Shown here piece by piece: positions 21,459 to 30,829 of a stretch of 34,162 nt of DNA. A model generated the notes under the pieces. It did not search any database. It had not been told where the DNA came from and saw only the letters and a program-made list of their open reading frames with translations. Numbering within the stretch: position 1 is the first letter of the stretch; each line of letters opens with the position of its first letter. The DNA comes from Ruminiclostridium sp. (GTDB lineage: Bacteria; Bacillota; Clostridia; Oscillospirales; Oscillospiraceae): the NCBI GenBank assembly GCA_022792035.1, contig JAAWAE010000031.1, forward strand, positions 1-34,162. Direction: 5' to 3'. The translations under genes were made by a program, and so were the position numbers.

Positions 21459-22634
21459 ATGGCAGGATTCTCTCAGCGGATGCTGGCCCTCGGTACCGCC
21501 AGCTCCGAGATCCGCGAAGCCTTCGCCTTCGCGCAGCAGCGTATCGCACAGGTTGGCCCCCAAAACGTGGAGGACTTCTCCCTGGGCAACCCCAGCGTCC
21601 CCGCCCCCCAGGCCGTCCGGGACGCCGCCCTGGCCCTCTTCCAGGACCTGGACCCCGTCCGGCTCCACGGCTACACCCCCGCCCAGGGAGACGCCGCCGT
21701 CCGGGCGGCGCTGGCGGCGGATCTGAACCGCCGCTTTCACACAAACTACAGCGGGGACGCCCTCTATCTGACCTGCGGCGCGGCGGGGGCGCTGTGCTGC
21801 GTGCTCTCAGCCCTGGGCTGTCCGGGGGATGAATTCCTCACCTTCGCCCCCTACTTCCCGGAATATCAGGTTTTCGTGGAGAGCGCAGAGGGGACGCTGG
21901 TCCCCGTTCCCGCCCGCCTGGAGGATTTCCAGATGGACCTGGAGGCCCTGGCCCAAGCCATCACCCCCAAGACCAAGGCGGTGCTCATCAACACCCCCAA
22001 CAACCCCACCGGCGTGGTCTATCCCCAGGAGGACCTGCGGCGTCTGGGTCTGCTCCTCCAGGCGCGCAGCGCGGCCTATGGCCACACCATATACCTGATC
22101 TCCGACGAGCCCTACCGGGAGATCTGCTTTGCGGCTCCCCCCGCCTGGGTCCCGGACTGCTACCCCCACACCATCGTGTGTTATTCTTACAGCAAGTCCC
22201 TCTCCCTGCCGGGCCAGCGTCTGGGGTACATCCTGATCCCCCCGGAGCTGGAGGACGCTTCCCTGCTTTACGCCGCCGTGTGCGGGGCGGGGCGGGCCCT
22301 GGGCTACGTCTGCGCCCCCAGCTTATTTCAATTTGTGGTCGCGAAGTGCGCCGGGATCACCGCGGATCTCCAGTTATATAAGGAGAACCGCGACCTTCTC
22401 CTCCACGGTCTCCGGGAGATGGGGTATTCCTGCGCCCAGCCCGATGGGGCGTTTTATCTCTTCCCCCGGACGCCGGAGGCGGATGCCCGGGCGTTCTGTG
22501 CCCGGGCCCGGGCGCTGGATTTGATTTTGGTGCCTGGGGACAGCTTTGGCTGCGGCGGTCATGTCCGTATCTCCTACTGCGTCCCACCGGAGCAGATCCA
22601 ACGGGCACTGCCGAAGTTCCGGCAGCTGGTGTGA
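21459..22634 (+). CDS. PLP-dependent aminotransferase (class I/II)
   Basis: A 391-residue fold-type I aminotransferase. Visible motifs are INTPNNPTGVVYP (177-189), SDEPYREICF (215-224) and the lysine block SYSKSLSLPGQRLGYI with Lys246 as the PLP-binding residue. It transfers amino groups between an amino acid and a 2-oxo acid; the substrate (aspartate, alanine or aromatic) is not clear. ATG 21459 is preceded by AAAGAAAGG. It stands alone, with a convergent deacetylase gene 32 bp after its stop. Confidence 0.92.
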   Translation: MAGFSQRMLALGTASSEIREAFAFAQQRIAQVGPQNVEDFSLGNPSVPAPQAVRDAALALFQDLDPVRLHGYTPAQGDAAVRAALAADLNRRFHTNYSGDALYLTCGAAGALCCVLSALGCPGDEFLTFAPYFPEYQVFVESAEGTLVPVPARLEDFQMDLEALAQAITPKTKAVLINTPNNPTGVVYPQEDLRRLGLLLQARSAAYGHTIYLISDEPYREICFAAPPAWVPDCYPHTIVCYSYSKSLSLPGQRLGYILIPPELEDASLLYAAVCGAGRALGYVCAPSLFQFVVAKCAGITADLQLYKENRDLLLHGLREMGYSCAQPDGAFYLFPRTPEADARAFCARARALDLILVPGDSFGCGGHVRISYCVPPEQIQRALPKFRQLV

Positions 22635-22666
22635 GGGAGAGGACCGCCTGCCCCACCCACGCAGGA

Positions 22667-23377
22667 TCATTCCCCCGGCGGCACCTTCCGGTAAACCTCT
22701 CCCGCCGCCGGTTCCCGGCCGCGCAGCGTGAATAACTCCTCTACCGTCACCAGCGCAAACCCGCGCCTTTGTAATTCATCCACGCATTCCAGGGCGGCGT
22801 CCACGGAGCTGCGGAAAATATCGTGCATCAGGATGATATCCCCATCCCGCACATCCTCCACAGCGGCCTTTACGATCCTTGCCACGTCCTCGTCCCGCCA
22901 ATCCTCCGTATCCACGGACCAGCAGATGATGGGACCCCCGGCGCACTGCTTCACGGTCTCGTCCACAAAGCCGTAGGGCGGACGGAGCATAAAGTCCTGC
23001 TCCCCCACCAGTTCCACCAGCGCCGCCCGGCTCTTCTCCAGCTGACGGCTGACCTCCCCGGCCCCCAGCCCCCGCAGGGCCACATGGTCCCAGGTATGCA
23101 GGCCGATTTGGTGGCCCTCCTGGACCATGCGCTGGATCAGCTCCGGCCGGGTGGCGATCTGCTTGCCGATGACGAAGAAGGTGGCCTTCGCCTCCCGCTC
23201 TTTCAGTCCGTCCAGCAGCACCCGGGTGGTTCCCGGCCACGGTCCGTCGTCAAAGGTCAGGGCCACATAGCCTGCGGTTCCCACGGCCCCTGCTGGGACC
23301 GCGCCCTGACTGTCCCACAAAAACACCCCGATACACAGCGCCACTCCCCCAAGGAAATACAGCACCACACGTTTCAC
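22667..23377 (-). CDS. Membrane-anchored polysaccharide deacetylase (NodB fold)
   Basis: A 236-residue protein. An N-terminal hydrophobic anchor or uncleaved signal (4-20) precedes the NodB domain: TFDDGP (41-46), metal site HTWDH (94-98), LRPPYG (131-136), WSVDTEDW and ILMHD. These carbohydrate esterase family 4 enzymes remove acetyl groups from peptidoglycan or related polymers outside the membrane, using a metal ion held by Asp-His-His. The start is GTG 23377 with GAAGGGGG upstream. It is divergent from spoIID with 73 bp between, so both could act on spore or cell-wall peptidoglycan (inference). Confidence 0.92.
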   Translation of the reverse strand: MKRVVLYFLGGVALCIGVFLWDSQGAVPAGAVGTAGYVALTFDDGPWPGTTRVLLDGLKEREAKATFFVIGKQIATRPELIQRMVQEGHQIGLHTWDHVALRGLGAGEVSRQLEKSRAALVELVGEQDFMLRPPYGFVDETVKQCAGGPIICWSVDTEDWRDEDVARIVKAAVEDVRDGDIILMHDIFRSSVDAALECVDELQRRGFALVTVEELFTLRGREPAAGEVYRKVPPGE

Positions 23378-23450
23378 ACAGACACCCCCTTCATCAACTC
23401 AGGCTTACTATGCCCAAAAAGGGGAAGGATTACTTGATAGGAGGCACATT

Positions 23451-24449
23451 ATGAAAAAAATCGTCGGCGTCGCCATCCTCGCGGCCCTCTTGCTCTTCCT
23501 GATCCCTATGGGGCTGCGCCAGGACCGCCAGGTCCAGGAGGAAACCCCCGTCCCTACCCAGCTCCCCGACAGCGGCCACACCTTGAACATCCTCACCGAC
23601 AGCGGCGTGGAGGCAATGGATCTGAACCAGTACCTCTGGGGCGTGGTGGCGGCAGAAATGCCCGCTTCCTTTGAACAGGAAGCCCTCCGGGCCCAGGCCG
23701 TGGCCGCTCGGACCTACGCCCTGCACAAGGCCGGCGGCGCGGTGAACCACCCGGAGGCGGATCTGTGCACCAACTACGCCTGCTGTCAGGCGTGGATCTC
23801 CCAAGAGTCCGCCAGGAACAACTGGGGGGAGAACGCCGACGCCTATGTCCAGAAAATCACCCAGGCGGTGGCCTCCACCAACGGGGAGGTCATCCTCTAC
23901 GACGGGGCCCTCATCTCCGCGGTGTTCCACTCCTCCTCCGGGGCGGGCACCCAGGACGCCGTGGAGGTCTGGGGCAACGATGTGCCCTACCTCCACAGCG
24001 TCACCTCCCCCGAGGGGGAGGAAGTCCCCAACTACCGCAGTGAAGTCACCATGACCCCCCAGGAGTTCAAGGACACCTTCCTCAAGGCCAAGCCCGAAGC
24101 CGTCTTTGAGGGGGAGGACCCCGCCGCCTGGATCGGTGAGACCGTCAACACCGAGGCCGGCAGCGTCCACAGCATCACCATCGGCGGCGTCTCCGTCTCC
24201 GGGGCCCAGGCCCGGCAGATCTTCTCCCTGCGCTCCGCCGCCTTCACCCTCACCGCCGCGCCGGAGCAGATGACCTTTTCCGTGGTGGGCTTCGGCCACG
24301 GGGTGGGGATGAGCCAGTACGGGGCCAACGCCATGGCCGCCTCCGGCAGCGGCTATGTGGAGATCCTCACCCACTATTACACCGGCGTGCATGTGGAAAA
24401 CTGCCCGGAAATGTACTATCCCAAGCACGAATCGGTACAAAACGGTTGA
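23451..24449 (+). CDS. spoIID: Stage II sporulation protein D (SpoIID)
   Basis: A 332-residue membrane-anchored lytic transglycosylase (anchor about 4-20). Catalytic glutamate in VVAAEMPASF (Glu69), followed by LRAQAVAARTYAL, then FHSSSGAGTQDA and GFGHGVGMSQYGANAMA near the C-terminus, all SpoIID hallmarks. Cys106 and Cys112 (CTNYACC) match the spacing of the zinc-binding cysteines described in Clostridioides difficile SpoIID. With SpoIIP and SpoIIM it thins peptidoglycan for engulfment of the forespore. RBS AGGAGG before ATG 23451. No clear sigma-E promoter was found. It is direct evidence that the organism's lineage forms endospores. Confidence 0.95.
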   Translation: MKKIVGVAILAALLLFLIPMGLRQDRQVQEETPVPTQLPDSGHTLNILTDSGVEAMDLNQYLWGVVAAEMPASFEQEALRAQAVAARTYALHKAGGAVNHPEADLCTNYACCQAWISQESARNNWGENADAYVQKITQAVASTNGEVILYDGALISAVFHSSSGAGTQDAVEVWGNDVPYLHSVTSPEGEEVPNYRSEVTMTPQEFKDTFLKAKPEAVFEGEDPAAWIGETVNTEAGSVHSITIGGVSVSGAQARQIFSLRSAAFTLTAAPEQMTFSVVGFGHGVGMSQYGANAMAASGSGYVEILTHYYTGVHVENCPEMYYPKHESVQNG

Positions 24450-24776
24450 TAGCGCGGTGCAAAACGTTGATAACGTTCCTAGGAGGTTGATACGTTTTTG
24501 TAACCACCCTGTAAAACCTCCGTCATTTTTACATGGGATTTTCCCCTTTGTGCGTTCTGACCAAGGGGTTTTTGGAAGAAATTTCATGGAAACGGTAGGA
24601 ACTGGAACCCATAGCCAGACCCAAACACCAACAGCCGCAAGGTTTTTGCACATTATGAACAGAGTTGTCCACAATTCGGGACTGTAATCCACAGCATACC
24701 AAAGGATGTCAAAAATGAATGTCAAGAGAAAAAGCACTGGTGTAATCGCCAAAATTCACCGAAGGGAGGCCGGACC
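24446..24776 (+). other. spoIID-mnmE intergenic stretch with phased TTGATA repeats and DnaA-box-like sites
   Basis: About 330 bp with no gene. TTGATA occurs at 24446, 24467 and 24487, 20-21 bp apart and starting inside the spoIID 3' end, in partly repeated context (CAAAACGGTTGATA, CAAAACGTTGATA). A weak terminator lies at 24543-24573. Two one-mismatch DnaA boxes follow (TTGTCCACA 24665-24673, TAATCCACA 24685-24693). No consensus promoter for mnmE was found. Confidence 0.5.
24543..24573 (+). terminator. Probable spoIID terminator
   Basis: CCCCTT (24543-24548) pairs with AAGGGG (24563-24568), 14-base loop, then five T. Short stem. Confidence 0.55.
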
Positions 24777-26138
24777 ATGTCCCAGCTGATCGCGGCCATC
24801 GCCACGCCCCCCGGAAGCGGCGGGGTGGGCATCCTCCGCCTCTCCGGACCGGGGGCCATCCCGGCGGCTTCGGCGCTCTTCCGGCCCTTGAGCGGCCCCC
24901 CTCTCTCCGCCGCCAGGGACCGGCAGCTGGTCTATGGGACCCTCTTCGATGCCCAGGGCCAGCCCCTGGACCAGGTCCTGGCCTTCGTCAGCCGCGCCCC
25001 CCACAGCTACACCGGGGAGGACACGGCGGAGCTGCACTGCCACGGCTCCCCCATGGTCCTCTCCCTGGCCCTGGAGGCCCTGTACGCCCAGGGGGCCCGG
25101 GGGGCCCTGCCGGGGGAGTTCACCCAGCGGGCCTTCCTCAACGGCAAGCTGGACCTCACCCAGGCAGAGGCGGTGATCGACCTCATCGACGCCGAGACCC
25201 CCGGCGCCGCCCGCTCCGCCGCCGCCCAGCTGGAGGGGGCCTTATCCCGCCGGGTGGGGGGGATCTATGACGCTCTGGTGGACCTCTCCGCCCACTTCCA
25301 CGCCGTCCTGGACTACCCCGACGAGGAGCTGGACCCCTTGCGCAGCGAGACCATCGCCGCCGCCCTGGACACCGCCCTCCGGGATACCGACGCCCTGCTG
25401 GCCAGCTATCAGCGGGGCCGGCAGCTGGTCCACGGGGTCCCGGCGGCGATCCTGGGCCGGCCCAACGTGGGCAAGTCCTCCCTGCTCAACGCCCTGGCAG
25501 GGTATGAACGGGCCATCGTCACGGGATGCCCCGGCACCACCCGGGACACCATCGAGGCCCGGGTCACCCTGGGGGGCGTTTTGCTGAAGCTGACGGACAC
25601 CGCCGGCGTCCGGGACACCCAGGACGAGGCAGAGCGCCTGGGCGTGGAGCGCAGCCGCGCCGCCGCCCGGGAGGCAGAGCTGGTCCTCCTGGTCCTGGAC
25701 GCCTCCCAGCCCCTCACCGACGAGGACCGGGCGGTCATGGCCCTGGCCCGTCAGGCCCCCCACTGCATCGCCATCCTGAACAAGGCGGACCTGCCCGCCG
25801 TGTTGGACCAGGACGTGTTGGACTTCGCCCCCCTGTGCCGCCTCAGCGCCCGCAGCGGCGAGGGGCTTGCCCAGCTGGCGGAGCTCACCGCCCGCTGCTT
25901 CCCCCCCGGCGCCGCTCGCCCCGGCTCCCTGCTCACCAACCCCCGGCAGTACGACGCCGCCGCCCGGGCCAAGGCGGATTTGCTCCGGGCCCAGGAGGGC
26001 CTTTCCGCCGGCCTCCCCCCGGACCTTCTCCTCTCCGACGTGGAGCAGGCCCTGGAAGCCCTGGGGGAGCTCACCGGCGCCAGCGTCCGGGAGGACATCA
26101 CCGCCCGGATCTTCTCCCGCTTCTGCGTGGGAAAATGA
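24777..26138 (+). CDS. mnmE: tRNA uridine-5-carboxymethylaminomethyl modification GTPase MnmE
   Basis: A 453-residue protein of normal length. The N-terminal folate-binding domain starts IAAIATPPGSGGVGILRLSG and contains EDTAELHCHGS; the inserted G domain has GRPNVGKSSLLNAL (227-240), DTAGVRDT and NKAD; it ends in the catalytic CVGK (450-453). With MnmG it modifies the wobble uridine of several tRNAs, using methylene-tetrahydrofolate and, in some bacteria, glycine-derived units. It is not beside mnmG or the rpmH-rnpA-yidC-jag cluster as in many Firmicutes. Strong RBS GGGAGG. The glycine cleavage operon, also a one-carbon/folate function, follows with its own promoter. Confidence 0.97.
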   Translation: MSQLIAAIATPPGSGGVGILRLSGPGAIPAASALFRPLSGPPLSAARDRQLVYGTLFDAQGQPLDQVLAFVSRAPHSYTGEDTAELHCHGSPMVLSLALEALYAQGARGALPGEFTQRAFLNGKLDLTQAEAVIDLIDAETPGAARSAAAQLEGALSRRVGGIYDALVDLSAHFHAVLDYPDEELDPLRSETIAAALDTALRDTDALLASYQRGRQLVHGVPAAILGRPNVGKSSLLNALAGYERAIVTGCPGTTRDTIEARVTLGGVLLKLTDTAGVRDTQDEAERLGVERSRAAAREAELVLLVLDASQPLTDEDRAVMALARQAPHCIAILNKADLPAVLDQDVLDFAPLCRLSARSGEGLAQLAELTARCFPPGAARPGSLLTNPRQYDAAARAKADLLRAQEGLSAGLPPDLLLSDVEQALEALGELTGASVREDITARIFSRFCVGK

Positions 26139-26188
26139 CCCTTCCGCCCCCTTCTCCCGGCAAATTTCCCCCCGGTATCGAAAAAGCG

Positions 26189-26217
26189 TTGACAGGGGAA
26201 TTTTTGGTTATTATAAT
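26189..26217 (+). promoter_or_regulatory. Promoter of the glycine cleavage operon
   Basis: TTGACA (26189-26194), 17-bp spacer, TATAAT (26212-26217). Confidence 0.9.
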
Positions 26218-26300
26218 GGTAGCGAAACAGGGCACCGCATCCCGCCCCTCGCGGGAACTTCCCCGCGGTGTGCGCACCATGTTCAACCGCATACAGCTCG

Positions 26301-26460
26301 GATGATGGGACCGGGAGAGACCGTAATCATACGGAGCCGAAGGGGCCGCAAAAACTCTCAGGCAAAAGGACCGGTTTCGGACGAAACTCCGGAAAGCGAT
26401 ACACGCACCGACGAGGCAATCCGCAGCGGCGGAGAATCTTTCAGGTCAGATCACGGAGGC
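26301..26460 (+). ncRNA. Tandem glycine riboswitch
   Basis: Two consecutive glycine aptamers. The first (about 26305-26375) has GGGAGAGACC, GCCGAAGGGGCC and ACTCTCAGGCAAAAGGACC. The second (about 26385-26458) has CACCGACGAGGCAATCC and ATCTTTCAGGTCAGATCACGG. These are the conserved blocks of the gcvT-type glycine riboswitch. It normally switches the operon on when glycine is plentiful. A possible expression platform follows: ACCCCAT/ATGGTGT near 26473-26492, then CTGTCTTTTT. An extra hairpin precedes the aptamers (GCACCGC 26232-26238 with GCGGTGT 26265-26271, inner CCCGC/GCGGG), giving an unusually long leader. Confidence 0.92.
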
Positions 26461-26547
26461 ACGGTATTTGGACCCCATCCAAATATGGTGTCTCTGTCTT
26501 TTTCCCAAACCACTTGCCCCAGGCAAGAAACAAAGGAGCGTATCGTG

Positions 26548-27636
26548 ATGGAACGGAAAACCCCTCTCTATGATCTCCATGTCGCCGAGGGCGGCAAGAT
26601 CGTCCCCTTCGCCGGCTACCTGCTGCCCGTTCAGTACGGCACCGGCGTCATCCAAGAGCACATGGCGGTGCGGCAGAAGGCCGGGCTCTTCGATGTCTCC
26701 CACATGGGGGAGATCCTCTTCACCGGGCCCACCGCCCTGGACAGCCTGAACCACCTGCTCACCAACGATTACCGCAATATGCCCGTGAACAAGGTCCGCT
26801 ACGGCGTGATGTGCAACGCCCAGGGCGGGACCATCGACGACTTGGTGGTCTACAAGTTCGGGGAGGAGTCCTATCTCGCGGTGGTCAACGCCGCCAACCG
26901 GGAGAAGGATTACGCCCATATGGCCGCCAACGTCCTGGAGGGCACCCAGTGCCGGGACATCTCCGACACCGTGGCCCAGCTGGCCCTGCAGGGCCCCAAG
27001 GCCCCGGCGATTTTGAAAAAACTCCTGCCGGAGGACCAGATCCCCAAGGGATATTACACCGCCCTGCCCAACGTAGACCTGCAGGGGATCAAGTGCTTGA
27101 TCTCCCGCACCGGCTACACCGGGGAGCTGGGGTATGAGATCTACACCTCCAACGAGGACGCGCCCAAGCTCTGGAAGCTCCTCCGGGAGGCCGGGGAAGA
27201 ATTCGGCCTCATCCCCTGCGGTCTGGGCGCTCGGGACACCCTGCGTCTGGAAGCCGCCATGCCCCTGTACGGCCACGAGATGGACGAGACCATCACCCCC
27301 CTGGAGGCCGGCCTGGACTTCGGCGTGAAGCTGGACAAGGCGGCGTTTATCGGAAAGGACGCCCTGGTCACCGCTGGGACGCCCCAGCGGGTCCGGGTGG
27401 GCCTGGCGGTCACCGGGCGGGGCATCGTCCGGGAGGCCCAGGAGGTGTTTGCCAACGGCGAGAAGATCGGCGTGACCACCTCCGGCACCCACTGCCCCTA
27501 TCTGGGAAAAGCCGTGGCCATGGCTTTGGTGGATGTCCGGCACAGCGCCGCGGAAACCGAGGTGGAGGTGGATGTCCGGGGCCGTAAGGTCGCCGCAAAG
27601 ATCATCCCTCTGCCCTTTTATACGCGAAGCAAGTAA
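26548..27636 (+). CDS. gcvT: Glycine cleavage system T protein (aminomethyltransferase)
   Basis: A 362-residue protein of normal length. MERKTPLYDLHVAEGGKIVPFAGYLLPVQY opens in the standard way (only a part quoted: LYDLHVAEGGKIVPFAGYLL), followed by LFDVSHMGEI, GALARDTLR-type GLGARDTLRLEAAMPLYGHE and the C-terminal barrel. It moves the aminomethyl carbon from GcvH-lipoamide to tetrahydrofolate, releasing ammonia. The start at 26548 follows AAGGAG; the much longer open frame upstream runs through mnmE and the riboswitch and is not real. First gene of the riboswitch-controlled operon; a hairpin (CGCCCC/GGGGCG, about 27638-27654) separates it from gcvH. Confidence 0.95.
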   Translation: MERKTPLYDLHVAEGGKIVPFAGYLLPVQYGTGVIQEHMAVRQKAGLFDVSHMGEILFTGPTALDSLNHLLTNDYRNMPVNKVRYGVMCNAQGGTIDDLVVYKFGEESYLAVVNAANREKDYAHMAANVLEGTQCRDISDTVAQLALQGPKAPAILKKLLPEDQIPKGYYTALPNVDLQGIKCLISRTGYTGELGYEIYTSNEDAPKLWKLLREAGEEFGLIPCGLGARDTLRLEAAMPLYGHEMDETITPLEAGLDFGVKLDKAAFIGKDALVTAGTPQRVRVGLAVTGRGIVREAQEVFANGEKIGVTTSGTHCPYLGKAVAMALVDVRHSAAETEVEVDVRGRKVAAKIIPLPFYTRSK

Positions 27637-27694
27637 CGCCCCCCTTTGCGGGGCGGAATGAATAAAACCATTATCAAAACTGGAGGAACCGATC

Positions 27695-28078
27695 ATGTCT
27701 AACATCCCCGCCGAACTGAAGTACAGCAAATCCCACGAGTGGATCAAGGAAGAGGACGGTGTCTTTACCATCGGCCTGACCGACTACGCCCAGAGCGCCC
27801 TGGGCGACATCGTCTTCATCAACCTGCCCGAGGAGGGCGAGAGCGTCTGCGCCGGGGACACCTTCTCCGACGTGGAATCCGTCAAGGCCGTCTCCGACGT
27901 CTTCTCCCCCGTCACCGGCACCATCTGCGCCGTCAACGAGGCCCTTTTGGACGATCCCGCCCAGGTCAACGAGGCCCCCTATGAGGCCTGGCTGATCCAG
28001 GTCCGGGACGTCACCGCCACGGAAGACCTCCTGGATGCCGAGGGCTACGCCGCCGTGGTGGCCGCAGAGGAGGCATAA
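27695..28078 (+). CDS. gcvH: Glycine cleavage system H protein (lipoyl carrier)
   Basis: A 127-residue protein. LKYSKSHEWIK opens the lipoyl domain and DVESVKAVSDVFSPV carries the lipoylated Lys64. GcvH shuttles the aminomethyl group and electrons between GcvP, GcvT and Lpd. RBS TGGAGGA before ATG 27695. gcvPA starts 1 bp after its stop. The lipoate ligase and dihydrolipoyl dehydrogenase that it needs are in the same operon. Confidence 0.97.
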   Translation: MSNIPAELKYSKSHEWIKEEDGVFTIGLTDYAQSALGDIVFINLPEEGESVCAGDTFSDVESVKAVSDVFSPVTGTICAVNEALLDDPAQVNEAPYEAWLIQVRDVTATEDLLDAEGYAAVVAAEEA

Positions 28079-28079
28079 G

Positions 28080-29396
28080 ATGGGCCGCTACCTTCCCGCC
28101 ACAGGGGACGAGCGCCAAGCCATGCTCCAGGCCATCGGTCTGGAGGATACCCGGCAGCTCTTCGACGTGATCCCGGAGGCGGTCCGGCTGAACCGCCTGG
28201 ACCTGCCCGAAGGGCTCAGCGAGCTGGAACTGGGGCGGAAGATGGCCGCCCTGGCCGGAAAGAACCGGGTTTTTGAAAAAGTTTTCCGGGGCGCCGGGGC
28301 TTATCGCCACTATATCCCCTCCATCGTCAAGACGGTGACCTCCAAGGAGGAATTCCTCACCGCCTACACCCCCTACCAGGCGGAGATCAGCCAGGGGGTG
28401 CTGCAATCCATCTTTGAGTATCAGACCCAGATCTGCGAGCTGACGGGGATGGATGTCTCCAACGCCTCCGTCTATGACGGGGCCACTGCGGCGGCGGAAG
28501 CGGTCTTTATGTGTCAGGAGCGAAAGCGCAGCGGCGTGATCGTCTCCGGCGCGGCGGACCCCCAGACCCTGTCGGTGATCCAGACCTACTGCGAGAGCCG
28601 CTCGGTGCCGGTCACGGTCCTGCCGGCGGACGGCTGCGCCACCGACCCCGCCGCCCTCCAGGCGGTGCTGGGCCAGAGCACCGCCGCCGTCTATGTCCAA
28701 AGCCCCAACTATTACGGCGTCCTAGAGGACGTGGAGACCCTCACCGCCGCCGCCCACGAGGCGGGGGCCAAGGTCATCCTGGGGGTGAATCCCATCTCCC
28801 TGGGCCTGCTGAAAACTCCGGGGGAGTACGGCGTGGACATCGCCGTGGGCGAGGGACAGCCTTTGGGGATGCCCCTGTCCTTCGGCGGACCCTACCTGGG
28901 CTTTATGGCCTGTAAGCAGGCCATGATGCGCAAGCTGCCCGGACGGATCGCAGGCGAGACCCGGGACGCCCAGGGCCGGCGCTGCTTCGTCCTGACCCTG
29001 CAGGCCCGGGAGCAGCACATCCGCCGGGAGAAGGCGTCCTCCAACATCTGCTCCAACCAGGCCCTGTGCGCCATGACGGCGTCGGTGTACCTGGCCGCCA
29101 TGGGTCCCCGGGGCCTGCGGCAGGCGGCGCAGCTGTGCGCCGCCCACGCCCACTATCTGGCCGGGGAACTGGCCAAGCTGGGCTTCTCTCTGCGCAGCGG
29201 CGCAAAACCCTTCTTTCATGAATTTCTCACCGACTGCCCCACGGCGCCGGAAACCCTCTGTGCCGCCCTGGAGGAACGGGGCATTTTGGGCGGTCTGCCG
29301 GTGGACGGCGGTCTGCTGTGGTGCTGCACGGAGCTGAACACCAAGGCAGAGATGGACGAGCTGATCTCTGTCCTCAAGGAGGTGCTGGGAAAATGA
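28080..29396 (+). CDS. gcvPA: Glycine dehydrogenase (decarboxylating) subunit 1
   Basis: A 438-residue N-terminal-type subunit of the split P protein. [49 protein letters not shown] and [14 protein letters not shown] are all standard. With subunit 2 it decarboxylates glycine and passes the aminomethyl group to GcvH. ATG 28080 is chosen because it follows the gcvH stop by 1 bp with AGAGGAGG in the end of gcvH. Its TGA overlaps the gcvPB ATG by 4 bases (ATGA). Confidence 0.96.
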   Translation: MGRYLPATGDERQAMLQAIGLEDTRQLFDVIPEAVRLNRLDLPEGLSELELGRKMAALAGKNRVFEKVFRGAGAYRHYIPSIVKTVTSKEEFLTAYTPYQAEISQGVLQSIFEYQTQICELTGMDVSNASVYDGATAAAEAVFMCQERKRSGVIVSGAADPQTLSVIQTYCESRSVPVTVLPADGCATDPAALQAVLGQSTAAVYVQSPNYYGVLEDVETLTAAAHEAGAKVILGVNPISLGLLKTPGEYGVDIAVGEGQPLGMPLSFGGPYLGFMACKQAMMRKLPGRIAGETRDAQGRRCFVLTLQAREQHIRREKASSNICSNQALCAMTASVYLAAMGPRGLRQAAQLCAAHAHYLAGELAKLGFSLRSGAKPFFHEFLTDCPTAPETLCAALEERGILGGLPVDGGLLWCCTELNTKAEMDELISVLKEVLGK

Positions 29397-30829
29397 AACT
29401 GCTGTTTGAACGCAGCCGCAGCGGCCGGGGCAGCGATTTGCTGCCGGCCTGTGATGTCCCCGCCGTCTCCTTTGACGAGACCCTGCTGCGGGGCACCGCC
29501 CCCCGTCTGCCGGAGATCGCGGAGGTAGACCTGGGGCGGCATTACACCGAGCTGGCCAAGCAGACCCACGGGGTCAACGACGGCTTCTATCCCCTGGGCT
29601 CTTGCACCATGAAGTATAACCCCCGGGTGAACGAGGAGGCCGCGGCCCTGCCGGGCTTCACCCAGCTGCACCCCCTGCAGCCTTTGGAGAGCGTTCAGGG
29701 GGCCTTGGAGGTCCTGCACACGGCGGAAAAACTCCTCTGTGAGATCACCGGCATGGACGGGATGTCCTTCCAGCCTGCCGCCGGGGCCCATGGGGAGTAC
29801 ACCGGCCTGCTGCTGATCCGCAAGTACCACCAATCCCGGGGCGACAGCGCCCGGACCAAGATCCTGGTCCCGGACTCCGCCCACGGCACCAACCCGGCCT
29901 CCGCCGCCATGGCGGGTTTCCAGGTGGTGTCCGTCCCCTCCAACAACATGGGCGGGGTGGACCTGGACGCTTTGCGCCGTGCCGCGGGTCCGGATACCGC
30001 CGGACTGATGCTCACCAACCCCAACACCGTTGGCCTCTTCGACGCCAACATTTTGGAGATCACCCGGATCGTCCACGAAGCGGGGGGCCTGTGCTACTAC
30101 GACGGGGCCAACCTCAACGCCATCATGGGCCAGGCGCGGCCTGGGGACATGGGCTTTGACTGCGTCCATCTGAACCTCCACAAAACCTTCTCCACCCCCC
30201 ACGGCGGCGGCGGACCGGGCAGCGGCCCGGTGGGCTGCAAGGCCGCGCTGGAGCCCTTCCTCCCCGCGCCCAGGGTACGGGAGACGGAGGGAGGGTATAC
30301 CCTGTATACCCCGGAGGAGACCATGGGACAGGTGCGCAGCTTTTACGGCAACTTCCTGGTGGTGGTGAAGGCCCTGGCCTATCTGCTGACCTTGGGCCGG
30401 GAGGGCATCCCGGAGGCTTCCGCCGGGGCGGTGCTCAACGCCAACTATCTGATGCGGAAGCTGGCGGGGGCTTATACCATGTCCTACGACACCCCCTGTA
30501 TGCACGAGTTCGTCATGACCCTGGAGGGCCTAGCCCACGACAGCGGCGTCACCGCCATGGACGTGGCCAAGCGGCTTTTAGATTTCGGCATCCATCCCCC
30601 CACCATGTACTTCCCCCTCATCGTCCATGAGGCCCTCATGGTGGAACCCACGGAGACGGAGAGCCCGGAGACCTTGGATCAGGCGGCGGAGGTCTTTTTG
30701 AAGATCTTGGAGGAGGCCAAGGCGGACCCCGAGGGGCTGCATCAGGCTCCCCATCACTGCCCCATCGGACGGCCCGACGAGGTCACCGCCGCCCGGAACC
30801 CCATCCTGCGCTATCACTTTGAAGGATGA
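29393..30829 (+). CDS. gcvPB: Glycine dehydrogenase (decarboxylating) subunit 2
   Basis: A 478-residue PLP-bearing subunit. [20 protein letters not shown], then [33 protein letters not shown] and the PLP lysine block [20 protein letters not shown] are visible. It pairs with gcvPA to form the active decarboxylase. AAGGAGG lies inside the gcvPA end, and the stop overlaps the lplA start by 4 bases, so coupling continues through the operon. Confidence 0.97.
   Translation: MKLLFERSRSGRGSDLLPACDVPAVSFDETLLRGTAPRLPEIAEVDLGRHYTELAKQTHGVNDGFYPLGSCTMKYNPRVNEEAAALPGFTQLHPLQPLESVQGALEVLHTAEKLLCEITGMDGMSFQPAAGAHGEYTGLLLIRKYHQSRGDSARTKILVPDSAHGTNPASAAMAGFQVVSVPSNNMGGVDLDALRRAAGPDTAGLMLTNPNTVGLFDANILEITRIVHEAGGLCYYDGANLNAIMGQARPGDMGFDCVHLNLHKTFSTPHGGGGPGSGPVGCKAALEPFLPAPRVRETEGGYTLYTPEETMGQVRSFYGNFLVVVKALAYLLTLGREGIPEASAGAVLNANYLMRKLAGAYTMSYDTPCMHEFVMTLEGLAHDSGVTAMDVAKRLLDFGIHPPTMYFPLIVHEALMVEPTETESPETLDQAAEVFLKILEEAKADPEGLHQAPHHCPIGRPDEVTAARNPILRYHFEG

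Noticed and set aside
25867-26547. A much longer gcvT start running through mnmE and the riboswitch
   Set aside because: The extra sequence has no GcvT similarity, crosses a promoter and riboswitch, and the true start has a good RBS at 26548.
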